A stretch of 64,000 nt of DNA from JBBRNH01 sp038230415 (GTDB lineage Bacteria; Bacteroidota; Bacteroidia; Cytophagales; Spirosomataceae): contig JBBRNH010000020.1 in NCBI GenBank assembly GCA_038230415.1, forward strand, positions 1-64,000, read 5' to 3'. Made by a program: the position numbers and the translations under genes. Below are positions 24,425 to 33,712 of the stretch, piece after piece. The notes beneath the pieces were generated by a model, which worked only from the letters and a program-made list of their open reading frames with translations, did no database searches and was not told the origin of the DNA. Each line of letters opens with the position of its first letter. The first letter of the stretch is position 1.

Positions 24425-24508
24425 CTGGTAAAGGAAAAATAAAAGGAAGGAAAAAATTTATAAAAAATAAAAAGAGGAAGGCCCCGCCAGGGTTGGCCTG
24501 ACTACTGC

Positions 24509-24592
24509 CAAATGTAGTTGCTTTGCAATTAAATTGTCCCTACCCGTTCGGGTAGTTCGGCCAATAAATATAAAAACTACCTGCTCGGATAG
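24509..24592 (-). promoter_or_regulatory. Candidate promoter and operators of the metalloprotease gene
   Basis: TACATTTG (24509-24516, minus) is an exact -7 box 84 nt before the start. Two related 16-bp palindromes lie upstream of it: CTACCCGTTCGGGTAG at 24540-24555 (perfect) and CTACCTGCTCGGATAG at 24577-24592 (imperfect), 37 nt apart centre to centre. They would sit near -45 and -82, as expected for an activator or repressor. The 508-bp gap (24425-24932) also has an ATACTA/TAGTAT palindrome at 24619-24634 and is AT-rich. Confidence 0.45.
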
Positions 24593-24792
24593 TGTATTTT
24601 TTAGTGAAAATCTACTAAATACTATTTTTAGTATGTTTATTTTTCTAAACTATCTCGTAAAATGATTATTATTTTCATTGGGGTTGACTGGTGCAGGAGC
24701 TTATACGGGGGCGGTCAGCGAATGGTGGGCATTAAGTACTTGTCGGTAGCTATTTAATTATGTTCATTTTGGGTGCTACCAGGCTTGTTACC

Positions 24793-24866
24793 CACCGCCC
24801 CTCGGCTGTGGGAATTCAGACATAAACGGACGTTCTCGCCTGAAACGGCACAGCCGAGGGGCGGTG
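24793..24866. repeat. 18-bp inverted repeat with a 38-nt loop
   Basis: CACCGCCCCTCGGCTGTG (24793-24810) is exactly complementary to 24849-24866. It is GC-rich in an otherwise AT-rich gap and lies about 65-140 nt before the LuxR gene. It could be an attenuator-like structure or a small dispersed repeat. No second copy is in the window. Confidence 0.55.
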
Positions 24867-24932
24867 CCGAACAGATTATCTAAATAATTACAATTGTTGT
24901 ACCTTTAATTTTATAGAATAACGGCCCTCTTT

Positions 24933-26186
24933 ATGCGTGTACATTTCGTGGTTTTAGGTCTTTTTTTGTTGGCCGGAGGAGTACCCGTTTATAGCCAGAC
25001 AGATACGTTCTCACACGTTGAGGAGCAAGTATATCAGCTTAACAACCAGTTGAAATACCGCGAGTCGCAGGCATTGCTGCTGCCAATTTTGCAAAGCCAG
25101 GCGTTCAGTGCCGACAAAAAATACAAGACTGCGGTCTTGCTGTCCTATACCTACAAACGGCTGCTCGACTATCAGTCGGCCCTGAAATTCCTGACCATTG
25201 CCCGGCAATTTATCAATCAAACCACCCATATCGACCAGTACACGGCGGGTATTGCGTCTGAAGAAGCCTTCATTCACTTCGATATTCACCACTATCAGAA
25301 GGCCGACAGCCTGATGACGATCTTGGCGAAGACGGATTTCAAGTGGGTCAATCTCGAAAATAAGTCGAAGCTGATCATGCAACAGGGGTATCTATTGTTT
25401 CTAAACCGGAAATACGCCCAGGCCGAGCAGTTTTATGACCGGGCTATCGGTGCTATGCGGGCCTCCTCGCCCTGCGATCTACCCATGATTTACGTCAAAA
25501 AAATGCAGCTATATGACGCAGTGAATCAGCTCGATCTGATGCGGAATGCGTTCCGGCTATCGGGGCGATGTGCCGATTCGTGCGGCATCATCAAGTACCA
25601 TATCTACGCTGCCGACGAGCTGCTGAAAATCTATGCCCGTCACAATGACCTGCCCCGCATTGCCTCCACTAAACGGCGGTTAGACTCGCTCAACACCATC
25701 TACGCTCAGGCCGAGAATATTGCCGCCCTCCACGACCAAAAAGAAGCCATTCTGCTGGGAGCCAAAGACCGCGAGCTTGAAACGGGAAAATATAATCAGA
25801 CTTACCTGACGATTATCATAATGGGTATGCTGCTGATACTGGCTTTGCTGTTGACCTGGCTGGTTATTTACCGGCGACGGCAACGGACGATGGAAGCTGA
25901 GTTTGTGCGGATGGAAGCCGAACTGAAAACCTACTTAACCTCGATTCAGCCCGCTGCAACCGTATCGGCAACCCCGCCCGTCAACGTAAATGACATTCAG
26001 GAGTTCAGTGCATTATCGGAACGTCAGCAGACCGTGCTGACTTATCTGATGGAAGGCCTGACGAATCACGAGATCGGTGACCGGCTTTGTGTGTCAGAGA
26101 ACACTGTAAAGTACCACATCAAGAATATCTATCAACTGCTGGCTATCAAAGGCCGAAAGGAACTGTTTATCAATCTTAGAAAATAA
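24933..26186 (+). CDS. Membrane-bound TPR regulator with C-terminal LuxR-type HTH
   Basis: A 417-residue protein. A signal-like hydrophobic N-terminus (VVLGLFLLAGGVPVYSQ) precedes TPR-like helices (about residues 25-280). A single membrane segment (about 294-315, IIIMGMLLILALLLTWLVIY) and a short coiled coil follow. The LuxR/GerE DNA-binding domain is at the end (LSERQQTVLTYLMEGLTNHE, then ENTVKYHIKNIY). So a periplasmic TPR sensor is joined directly to a cytoplasmic DNA-binding domain. TACCTTTA at 24900-24907 is a near-match -7 box. The GH5 gene begins 12 nt after the stop, so it may be co-transcribed. Confidence 0.88.
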   Translation: MRVHFVVLGLFLLAGGVPVYSQTDTFSHVEEQVYQLNNQLKYRESQALLLPILQSQAFSADKKYKTAVLLSYTYKRLLDYQSALKFLTIARQFINQTTHIDQYTAGIASEEAFIHFDIHHYQKADSLMTILAKTDFKWVNLENKSKLIMQQGYLLFLNRKYAQAEQFYDRAIGAMRASSPCDLPMIYVKKMQLYDAVNQLDLMRNAFRLSGRCADSCGIIKYHIYAADELLKIYARHNDLPRIASTKRRLDSLNTIYAQAENIAALHDQKEAILLGAKDRELETGKYNQTYLTIIIMGMLLILALLLTWLVIYRRRQRTMEAEFVRMEAELKTYLTSIQPAATVSATPPVNVNDIQEFSALSERQQTVLTYLMEGLTNHEIGDRLCVSENTVKYHIKNIYQLLAIKGRKELFINLRK

Positions 26187-26198
26187 CCCCGGTTGATT

Positions 26199-27590
26199 AT
26201 GCGCTATTTGCTCTGTTGTCTATGTCTCGTCCTGGCCCTGTGCGGTTCATCCGTTTCGGGCCAGTCCGTTGCTCAAAAACGCGCCACCCGGCTGGGGTTG
26301 GGCATGAATCTGTCTTATCTGGAAGGCTACTGGAACGGCACCAAAGCCCGGCATTTCAGCGATTATGTGAAGCTAAATCAGGTTGGCGTTCGCAAACAAC
26401 AATTAGCCGACATGGCCCGCGCCGGGTTTAAAAGCGTCCGAATCCCGGTGTGTTTTGGAGCCTGGGCCAGCATCAACAAACCGTATCAGTGGGAAAACCC
26501 GGAGTTTCTGGCCGCGCCCGATTCGCTCGTGCGCTGGGCGTTAGCCAATAACCTCACCGCCATTATTGATCTCCATCATGTTGAGTTCGATGGCAGCATT
26601 GCCGGGGCCGACAGCGTTGACCGCGTGGTGTGGCTCTGGCAGCAGATTGCCCAACGCTACAAAAACACCGACCCGGAGCGCGTCCTGTTTGAACTCCGCA
26701 ACGAACCCCACGACATCACGGCTGCGGCCTGGCGGACTCAGGCTAACCGGCTCATCAGCACCGTGCGGGCCATTGCGCCAAACCATACATTAGTGGTGGG
26801 TTTTCACGACTGGAATGGTCGCGACGCGCTGCTGCAATCCGACGTGTTTGCCGACCCAAACATTATCTACACCTTCCATTTCTACGACCCGTTTGTCTTT
26901 ACGCATCAGGGCGCAACCTGGGCCGGGTCGGGACTGCCTGATTTGCAGGGAATTCCGTTTCCGGCCAACCCCAACGTCCGGCTGAGCGTACCGGCTGCGG
27001 CCAAAGGCACCTGGATCGAAAACGCTCTGAACAATTACGCCAGCGAAGCCACGTACAGCGTGATTTTTCAGCGTATCGAAGCGGCCAAGACCTGGGCAAC
27101 GGCCAAAAAAGTCCCGATTTTCTTAGGCGAATTTGGCTCCTACAACCTGCGGTCGGCCCCGGATAGCCGCTGCCGCCATGCCGAAGCGATTTATATTGCT
27201 CTCGGCAAACTCCAGATACCGTCGGCGTGGTGGGAGTGGAGCGACGGTTTTTCGATGCTCGCGCCCGGCAGCAGCACCATTATGCCCTGCATGAACGACG
27301 CGCTCATTGCCTATGCCACCGGCGAACTGAAGGTGCTGGAAACCGACCCCGTCCGAACCGGCTCGCTGGAGGTTTACCCAAACCCGGCCCAAAACCTGCT
27401 CCGAATCGTATCTGCCGGGCCGGTAGCGGCTTCCGCTTCGCTCACCGACGAGACCGGGCGCGTTGTAATCACCAACAAATTGCAGAACAACGAGTTATCT
27501 GTTTCTACGCTCACAACCGGCGTTTATTTTCTGACCGTTTACGGCGAAACCGGAGCTGTGATTGGCACAAAACGAGTGTTAAAATTTTAA
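26199..27590 (+). CDS. T9SS-sorted glycoside hydrolase family 5 (endoglucanase-like)
   Basis: A 463-residue secreted glycanase. I chose the ATG at 26199 (MRYLLCCLCLV, signal peptide to VSGQ). The TIM barrel has IIDLHHVEFDGS, the acid/base Glu in LFELRNEPHD (about residue 168) and the nucleophile Glu in PIFLGEFGSYN (about 309), as in GH5. The last ~75 residues (LEVYPNPAQNLLRI to GTKRVLKF) are a type-A T9SS sorting domain. The substrate is probably a beta-glucan or mannan, not determinable here. The gene lies 12 nt after the TPR-LuxR regulator, suggesting co-expression with its own regulator. Confidence 0.9.
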   Translation: MRYLLCCLCLVLALCGSSVSGQSVAQKRATRLGLGMNLSYLEGYWNGTKARHFSDYVKLNQVGVRKQQLADMARAGFKSVRIPVCFGAWASINKPYQWENPEFLAAPDSLVRWALANNLTAIIDLHHVEFDGSIAGADSVDRVVWLWQQIAQRYKNTDPERVLFELRNEPHDITAAAWRTQANRLISTVRAIAPNHTLVVGFHDWNGRDALLQSDVFADPNIIYTFHFYDPFVFTHQGATWAGSGLPDLQGIPFPANPNVRLSVPAAAKGTWIENALNNYASEATYSVIFQRIEAAKTWATAKKVPIFLGEFGSYNLRSAPDSRCRHAEAIYIALGKLQIPSAWWEWSDGFSMLAPGSSTIMPCMNDALIAYATGELKVLETDPVRTGSLEVYPNPAQNLLRIVSAGPVAASASLTDETGRVVITNKLQNNELSVSTLTTGVYFLTVYGETGAVIGTKRVLKF

Positions 27591-27636
27591 CAAAAAGTAA
27601 CGTGGACGAACCGTTTGTCCGCGCTCCCCTCATCAA

Positions 27637-30600
27637 ATGCACTCACCCAACTCATTCCGAACGCCATTTCTGCTCCTTAGTTTCCTCGCTGTCGGGGTCA
27701 TTTCGTGCATGAAACTCACTACCCAATCGGCCAGCAAAACCGCTACCGAACCCATCGTAACGGTTCAGGAAAACCCCGCCGTTGCCCGGCTCCGGGCTGA
27801 TACTATCCGGGCCAAAACTGCCCTTACCATTGCCGATGGCCTGCAGGTGTCGCTGTGGGCATCCGATTCGCTGGCTCCCGACCCCATCGGGATGTCAATT
27901 GACGACCGGGGCCGGGTCTATCTCAGCAGTACCAACCGGGGCCTGAACTCGGAATTTGACATTCGCGGACACAAAGACTGGATGACCGAATCCATTGGTT
28001 TTCAATCGGTTGCTGACCGGAAGGCATTCCTCCACAAAACCTTCGCTACCGACCGCAGTGCCGAAAACGCCTGGCTCAAAGACCTCAACGGCGATGGTAT
28101 TCACGACTGGCACGACCTGACCGTTGAACGCGATGAAGTCTGGCGACTGGAAGACACAAATGCCGATGGTATCGCCGATAAGTCAGTGCGGATTCTGTCC
28201 GATTTCTTCGAGGAAGTGTCTGACGTGGCGGGTGGTTTGCTGGTGCGGGCCAACGACGTTTTTGTGAGTATCGCGCCTGATATGTGGCGGCTGACCGACT
28301 CCGACGGCAACGGTACGCTCGACAAAAAGACCTCGATCAGTAACGGCTACGGCGTACACATCGGCTTCGGCGGGCATGGTATGTCGAACCCGATTGAAGG
28401 ACCGGACGGTCGGATTTACTGGAACATCGGCGACATCGGGGCCAATATCACCACTGCCGAGGGTAAGAATTTCAAGCGCACCAACGAGGGCATTATCGCT
28501 CGCGCCAACCCCGATGGCTCTGATTTTGAGGTTTTTGCCGGTGGCCTTCGCAATACCCACGAGTTTGTTTTTGATGATTACGGCAACCTCATCAGTTGCG
28601 ACAACGACGGCGACCACCCCGGCGAAAGCGAACGGCTCGTGCATATCGTGGAGGGTTCGGATGCGGGCTGGCGGTCGAACTGGCAATACGGCAAATACAC
28701 CGACCCCAAAAACAACAGCTACAAGGTCTGGATGGACGAAAAACTGTACAAACCGCGCTGGGACGGGCAGGCTGCCTACATCATTCCGCCGATTATGAAC
28801 TACCACAACGGGCCAACGGGCATGGTCTATAACCCCGGCACGGCACTCGGCTCGGCGTGGCGAAACAAGTTTTTTTTGGTTGAATTTGTCGGAAATCCGG
28901 CGCGGTCGCCCATCTGGTCTTTTGGTCTCAAACCGCAGGGCGCGTCGTTTGTGCTGGATGGCGAGCAGAAAATCCTGTCGGGTATCCTGCCAACGGGTAT
29001 TCGGTTCGGGCCGGACGGAGCCTTGTATGCTGCCGACTGGATTAACGGCTGGGATGCCAAAAACTACGGGCGCGTCTGGAAAATAGACGTAACGGCTGAT
29101 AAAAACGACCTCGCGGCCCTCCGCGCCGACACCAAACGGCTGATGTTGCTGGACTATCCGGCGCAAACCGGCCCCGCGTTAGGCGCGTTGCTGCTGAACC
29201 CCGATGCCCGAATCCGGCAGAAGGCGCAGTTTGAACTTGCCAAACGCGGAAGCTCCGGCGCAGCAGAATTTCAGAAAGCTATTTCGCAGACTACCAGTCA
29301 GTTAGCCCGGATTCATGGCATTTGGGGCATGGGTCAGTTAGCCCGGCAAGACCCCGCGTTTGGTCGCCCGTTGTTGGCCCTGCTCACCGATGCTGACCCA
29401 GAAATCAGGGCGCAGGCGGCCAACATACTCGGCGATGCCGCCATTGCCGAAGCCGGGCCGATGCTGCTGCCGTTGCTGACCCACGAAAACGCACGGGTCA
29501 AATTTTTTGGCGCACAGGCATTGGGGCAATTGGCATACTCCCCCGCCGTTGCGCCGTTGCTGGCGATGCTTAAAGCCAACAACAATGAGGACGTGTATCT
29601 GCGCCATGCGGCTGTTTTGGCCCTGAGCCGGATTGGGCAAACCGAACCGATTATCGCGCTTGCCAACAACGCTGACCCGGCCCTGCGGCTGGCCGGTGTG
29701 CTGGTTTTGAGACGGTTAAAAGATGAAAACGTGAAGTTGTTTTTGCGCGATACCGACGAATACATCGTGGCCGAAGCCGCCCGCGCCATCAACGACGACG
29801 AATCTATTTCGGCTGCCCTGCCCGCCTTAGCCGCAACGCTGGCCGAGAAACGATTTACGTCGGAACCGCTGCTGCGCCGGGCCATCAACGCCTGTTTGCG
29901 GGTTGGCGGCCCCGAACAAATCGATTTGCTGATTGCCTTCGCCAAACGCACCGATGCCGATAAAACCCTCCGCGCCGAAGCCCTCGCCACGCTGGCAAGC
30001 TGGGCCGACCCGTCAGTTTTAGACCGGGTAGATGGCCGCTACCGGGGTATTTTGACCCGTGACCCGGCGCAGGTTCGGCAGAAGATTCAGCCCGCGCTGG
30101 CCGAACTCCTGCAAGCCACCGACAACCAGGTAGTGGTGGCTACGACGCAGACATTGAGCAGGTTAGGTATCACAAACGTAAACGAACAGTTGGCCCGTCG
30201 CTTTGCCGAAAGCCAATCGCCCACCGAACGGGCCGCGATTCTGACCGCCCTGAGCCAACTGAAGTACCCCGGCATGGAAGCCCTGATTAAGCAAGGCATG
30301 AACGACTCCGATGCCGATGTGCGGACGGTGGCCTTAGGGCTGATGAGTGGCCTGACTTTATCAACAGAAACCGTTGCCGATGTTTCGGCCAGCATTTTTG
30401 TCAAAGGAACCGAACGCGAACAACAACAACTACTGCGGGTTTTGGCAACGCTGCCCGTTGCCAAAACCGAGCGCGTATTCACCGGCCTGATTGACCAATT
30501 GGCCCGCAAAACCCTCGCGCCAAGCTTAGCCCTTGATTTGGCCGAAGCCATAGACTCCACCAAATCAGTGCCGTTGCTGGCGAAACTAAAACCGTTGCGG

Positions 30601-31065
30601 TCGGCGGGCATGACCGTTGCCGATTATCAGGACGCGCTTTTTGGTGGCAACGCGCAGTTGGGTCGGCAGTATTTCAACACCAACTCGGTGGGGCAGTGTG
30701 TCCGGTGCCACGCCGTTGGCGGGCAGGGGGGCGAGGTTGGCCCGTCGCTGACGAACATCGGCACGGTGTTGACCCGCGACCAGATTCTGGAAGCCCTGAT
30801 TGAACCGAGTGCGCGGCTCTCGCCGGGATACGGCACACTGTCATTAACGCTGAAAGGCGGACAAACCGCAACGGGCGTGCTGATGCAGGAAACCGACACC
30901 GAACTGGTGCTGAAAACCGAAGCCGCCGAGCCGTTGAAAATCGCCAAAACCCGGATTACGAAGCGCGAAAACGTCCCGTCGAGTATGCCACCGATGGGCT
31001 ACCTGATGACCAAACGCGAAATCCGCGACATGGTGGCGTATTTGTCGGGATTGACGAAGAAATGA
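27637..31065 (+). CDS. PVC-type lipoprotein with beta-propeller, HEAT repeats and cytochrome c
   Basis: A 1142-residue lipoprotein (lipobox VISC, about residue 25). Residues ~60-480 resemble the propeller of membrane-bound dehydrogenases in this group (PDPIGMSIDDRGRVYLS, FGPDGALYAADWINGWDA). Residues ~500-990 are HEAT-like helical repeats (DPEIRAQAANILGDAAI). The C-terminus is a class I cytochrome c with CVRCHAVGG near residue 1020, the CxxCH haem site, and the distal Met candidate PPMGYLM. The architecture is common in Planctomycetes and Bacteroidetes; a sugar or alcohol dehydrogenase role is assumed but not shown. It follows GH5 by 46 nt and may share its transcript. Confidence 0.88.
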   Translation: MHSPNSFRTPFLLLSFLAVGVISCMKLTTQSASKTATEPIVTVQENPAVARLRADTIRAKTALTIADGLQVSLWASDSLAPDPIGMSIDDRGRVYLSSTNRGLNSEFDIRGHKDWMTESIGFQSVADRKAFLHKTFATDRSAENAWLKDLNGDGIHDWHDLTVERDEVWRLEDTNADGIADKSVRILSDFFEEVSDVAGGLLVRANDVFVSIAPDMWRLTDSDGNGTLDKKTSISNGYGVHIGFGGHGMSNPIEGPDGRIYWNIGDIGANITTAEGKNFKRTNEGIIARANPDGSDFEVFAGGLRNTHEFVFDDYGNLISCDNDGDHPGESERLVHIVEGSDAGWRSNWQYGKYTDPKNNSYKVWMDEKLYKPRWDGQAAYIIPPIMNYHNGPTGMVYNPGTALGSAWRNKFFLVEFVGNPARSPIWSFGLKPQGASFVLDGEQKILSGILPTGIRFGPDGALYAADWINGWDAKNYGRVWKIDVTADKNDLAALRADTKRLMLLDYPAQTGPALGALLLNPDARIRQKAQFELAKRGSSGAAEFQKAISQTTSQLARIHGIWGMGQLARQDPAFGRPLLALLTDADPEIRAQAANILGDAAIAEAGPMLLPLLTHENARVKFFGAQALGQLAYSPAVAPLLAMLKANNNEDVYLRHAAVLALSRIGQTEPIIALANNADPALRLAGVLVLRRLKDENVKLFLRDTDEYIVAEAARAINDDESISAALPALAATLAEKRFTSEPLLRRAINACLRVGGPEQIDLLIAFAKRTDADKTLRAEALATLASWADPSVLDRVDGRYRGILTRDPAQVRQKIQPALAELLQATDNQVVVATTQTLSRLGITNVNEQLARRFAESQSPTERAAILTALSQLKYPGMEALIKQGMNDSDADVRTVALGLMSGLTLSTETVADVSASIFVKGTEREQQQLLRVLATLPVAKTERVFTGLIDQLARKTLAPSLALDLAEAIDSTKSVPLLAKLKPLRSAGMTVADYQDALFGGNAQLGRQYFNTNSVGQCVRCHAVGGQGGEVGPSLTNIGTVLTRDQILEALIEPSARLSPGYGTLSLTLKGGQTATGVLMQETDTELVLKTEAAEPLKIAKTRITKRENVPSSMPPMGYLMTKREIRDMVAYLSGLTKK

Positions 31066-31067
31066 TT

Positions 31068-31105
31068 GTACCGCCCGATTGGGCTGATTCCCAATCGGGC
31101 GGTAC
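31068..31105 (+). terminator. 16-bp hairpin terminator after the cytochrome c lipoprotein
   Basis: GTACCGCCCGATTGGG (31068-31083) pairs with 31090-31105 around CTGATT and is followed by TTTTGGG. It begins 2 nt after the stop codon. Confidence 0.75.
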
Positions 31106-31152
31106 TTTTGGGTGCAACGTTGCTCCCTTTTCTTTATCATTAGCAAAAACGG

Positions 31153-33465
31153 ATGGCTCTTCTGTATCGCCTGTTCAGTGCGTTTCTTTGTTTATCAGTG
31201 GCCCTCGGCCACGCCCGCGCTCAAACCCTGCCCCCGGCCACATCTCCCGACGATGAACCTTACACCCTGCACATTGCCCGAACGACAGCCCCCATCGCCC
31301 TCGACGGCAAACTCGATGAACCGGCCTGGCAGTCGGCGGGAAGAGCCACCGATTTTTTTCAGTTTTTTCCGTTCGATACCTCCTTTGCCAAACAGCAAAC
31401 CGAAGTCCGGGTTACGTTCGATGCCAATTTTCTGTACATCGGCGTAACTGTTTTCCAACCGCGCAGCACCTACATTACGCGGTCGCTCAAGCGCGACTTT
31501 GGGGCTGGCAGCAGCGATGTGTTTGGCATCAACATTGACCCCTTCAAAGACAGGCTGAACGGGTTTCACTTCGCCACTACGCCCTACGGTGTGCAGCGCG
31601 AGGGACTGATTGCCAACGGCTCCGATATTTCTTTTGACTGGGACAACAAATGGTATGTGGAGGTTCAGAATTACGACGACCGCTGGACTGCCGAGATTGC
31701 CATTCCGTTCAAAACCCTGCGTTATCGGCAGGTAGAGGGCCAAAATTCGTGGCGCATCAATTTCACCCGCAACTCGCTCAAACAAAACGAAACATCGAAT
31801 TGGCGGCCCGTGCCGCGTCAGTTTCGCCCCAACAACATAGCCTTCACGGGTTTGCTCGTCTGGGACGATGCCCCGCCCAAACCCGGCCCCAACGTTTCGG
31901 TGATTCCCTACGCGTCGGCCCGTTCTACGCGCGATTTTGAGCAGCAAACGCCCGGTGTTTCGGGGGTGCAGGTGGGGGGCGATGCCAAGATTGCCGTTAC
32001 GCCATCGCTCAATTTAGACCTGACCGTGAACCCCGATTTTTCGCAGGTCGAGGTGGACAAGCAACAGACCAACCTGAGCCGGTTTGAGTTGGCGTTCCCC
32101 GAAAAGCGGCAGTTTTTCTTAGAAAACAGCGATCTTTTCGGCGCGTTTGGTTTTCCGCAGAGCCGCCCGTTTTTCAGCCGGCGCGTCGGTATCGCCCGCC
32201 GGACAACCCGGCGCATCACCGCCGAAAACGATACCATTCAGTATAGCGGCAACGTAAACGTCCCGATTCAGTTTGGCGCGCGACTCAGCGGAAAATTAGA
32301 CAAGAACTGGCGCGTGGGGCTGCTGACGATGCAGACGGGCCGGGTAGCCAACATCACGCCCGACGGCGGTTCGCTGCCGGGAGCCAACTACTCGGTCGGG
32401 ATTGTGCAACGCCGGATTTTTGGCCGCAGCACCATCGGGGCCATCGTGGTGAACAAACAGAATTTTTTGAGCGATACCCAACGCGCCGACCCCGGCAGCG
32501 CGGCCTCCTATAACCGGGTGTTTGGGCTGGAATATAATCTGTACTCAAAAGACAACAAATGGCAGGGCGAAGCCTATTACCACCGCTCGCTCAGCCCCAA
32601 AGAAACCAACGCCGACGCGCAGACGGGCGCGGCTTTGCTGAACTACGTTACCAATCGCTGGGAAATCAAAGCGGGCGGTATGTATGTTGGGCAACACTAC
32701 CGGGCCGAGGTTGGCTATGTGCCGCGCCGGGGCTACGTCGGTACGTTTCCGTCGGTGCAATACACCATTTATCCCAAGAACCCAAGCGTGTCTAAGGTGC
32801 TGAACAACTGGGGGTTTGGCAGCCAAAACGACATCAAATTCAACCTGCCCGACTACCGCCTGACCGACCGCCAAAACTCGGTGTATGCCTTTGCCAGTCT
32901 GCAAAATCAGGCCAATGCGTTTGTGGGCGGCTTCAACGGCTACACGTACCTGTATTTCCCCTACGACCCGACCAATACCGGCGGCCAACAATTGCCGGAA
33001 GGCACCGGCTACGTTAAAAACGGGGTCTTTGCCGAATTCGAGTCGAACCCGCGCCGAAATTTTTCGACCACTACCAACGTTGAAGCCGGCTCCGATTTTG
33101 GCGGGCGGTTTGTGAGTGTGCAGGGTGGTTTCACGTATCGGTATCAGCCATACGGTGTGTTCGCACTCGATTATACCTACACGGCTATCCGGTTGCCGAA
33201 ACCATACAGCAGTGCCGATTTCTGGCTCATCGGGCCGAGGGCCGAACTGTCGTTCAGCCGGTCGGTATTTTTCAGTACGTTTTTGCAGTACAACACGCAG
33301 GCTAACAATTTCAACGTCAATTCGCGGTTGCAATGGCGGTTCCGGCCCGTGTCAGACGTGTTTCTGGTTTACACCGACAATTATTACTCGGATAGGCTTT
33401 TGCAGGGGCCGCAGGTTAAGAACCGGGCGTTGGTGCTGAAAGTGACCTACTGGCTGAACGTGTAG
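31153..33465 (+). CDS. DUF5916 outer-membrane protein with CBM9-like N-terminal domain
   Basis: A 770-residue exported protein with signal peptide to ARAQ (about residue 24). The N-terminal ~200 residues (IALDGKLDEPAWQSAGRATD then LYIGVTVFQ) are the carbohydrate-binding-like domain seen before DUF5916. The rest is rich in alternating aromatic beta strands and ends YWLNV, as expected of an outer-membrane barrel. KRQFFLENSDLFGAFGF is a conserved segment of this family. Function unknown; links to sugar metabolism are only inferred from the CBM9-like part. It has its own upstream region after a terminator. Confidence 0.87.
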   Translation: MALLYRLFSAFLCLSVALGHARAQTLPPATSPDDEPYTLHIARTTAPIALDGKLDEPAWQSAGRATDFFQFFPFDTSFAKQQTEVRVTFDANFLYIGVTVFQPRSTYITRSLKRDFGAGSSDVFGINIDPFKDRLNGFHFATTPYGVQREGLIANGSDISFDWDNKWYVEVQNYDDRWTAEIAIPFKTLRYRQVEGQNSWRINFTRNSLKQNETSNWRPVPRQFRPNNIAFTGLLVWDDAPPKPGPNVSVIPYASARSTRDFEQQTPGVSGVQVGGDAKIAVTPSLNLDLTVNPDFSQVEVDKQQTNLSRFELAFPEKRQFFLENSDLFGAFGFPQSRPFFSRRVGIARRTTRRITAENDTIQYSGNVNVPIQFGARLSGKLDKNWRVGLLTMQTGRVANITPDGGSLPGANYSVGIVQRRIFGRSTIGAIVVNKQNFLSDTQRADPGSAASYNRVFGLEYNLYSKDNKWQGEAYYHRSLSPKETNADAQTGAALLNYVTNRWEIKAGGMYVGQHYRAEVGYVPRRGYVGTFPSVQYTIYPKNPSVSKVLNNWGFGSQNDIKFNLPDYRLTDRQNSVYAFASLQNQANAFVGGFNGYTYLYFPYDPTNTGGQQLPEGTGYVKNGVFAEFESNPRRNFSTTTNVEAGSDFGGRFVSVQGGFTYRYQPYGVFALDYTYTAIRLPKPYSSADFWLIGPRAELSFSRSVFFSTFLQYNTQANNFNVNSRLQWRFRPVSDVFLVYTDNYYSDRLLQGPQVKNRALVLKVTYWLNV

Positions 33466-33547
33466 TAGAACCCACGAACGTTCCCCCGGCGAAAATTCGT
33501 TAAAACGGTGAAAGTCCGCTAATTTTATCGGGACAACAGAACCAATC

Positions 33548-33712
33548 ATGGAAACACCAACCAAACCACTCCGGGGCATGGAGATTATCCGTAAGCTGCT
33601 GGAAGTGAAGGAACAAGCGCAGCGCGACTTTGAGGAATCGCTCCGAACCGACCCCGAAGTACAGGCTGTTTATGAACGTCTCGAAAAAAAACTCAATGAT
33701 AAACGAGACTGA
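33548..33712 (+). CDS. Small charged 54-residue protein
   Basis: A short reading frame METPTKPLRGMEIIRKLLEV continuing to ERLEKKLNDKRD. It is strongly helical, with alternating Lys/Arg and Glu, and has no signal peptide. It overlaps the next reading frame (start 33696) by 17 nt, so the two would be translationally coupled. The layout of a small charged protein followed by a conserved partner resembles antitoxin or adaptor pairs, but I do not recognise it. TAATTTTA lies about 30 nt upstream. Confidence 0.55.
   Translation: METPTKPLRGMEIIRKLLEVKEQAQRDFEESLRTDPEVQAVYERLEKKLNDKRD

Noticed and set aside
28183..29166. 327-codon open frame on the minus strand inside the cytochrome c/HEAT lipoprotein gene
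   Set aside because: It is antisense to a clear multidomain gene, has no recognisable motif or signal, and such frames are common in GC-rich codon usage.
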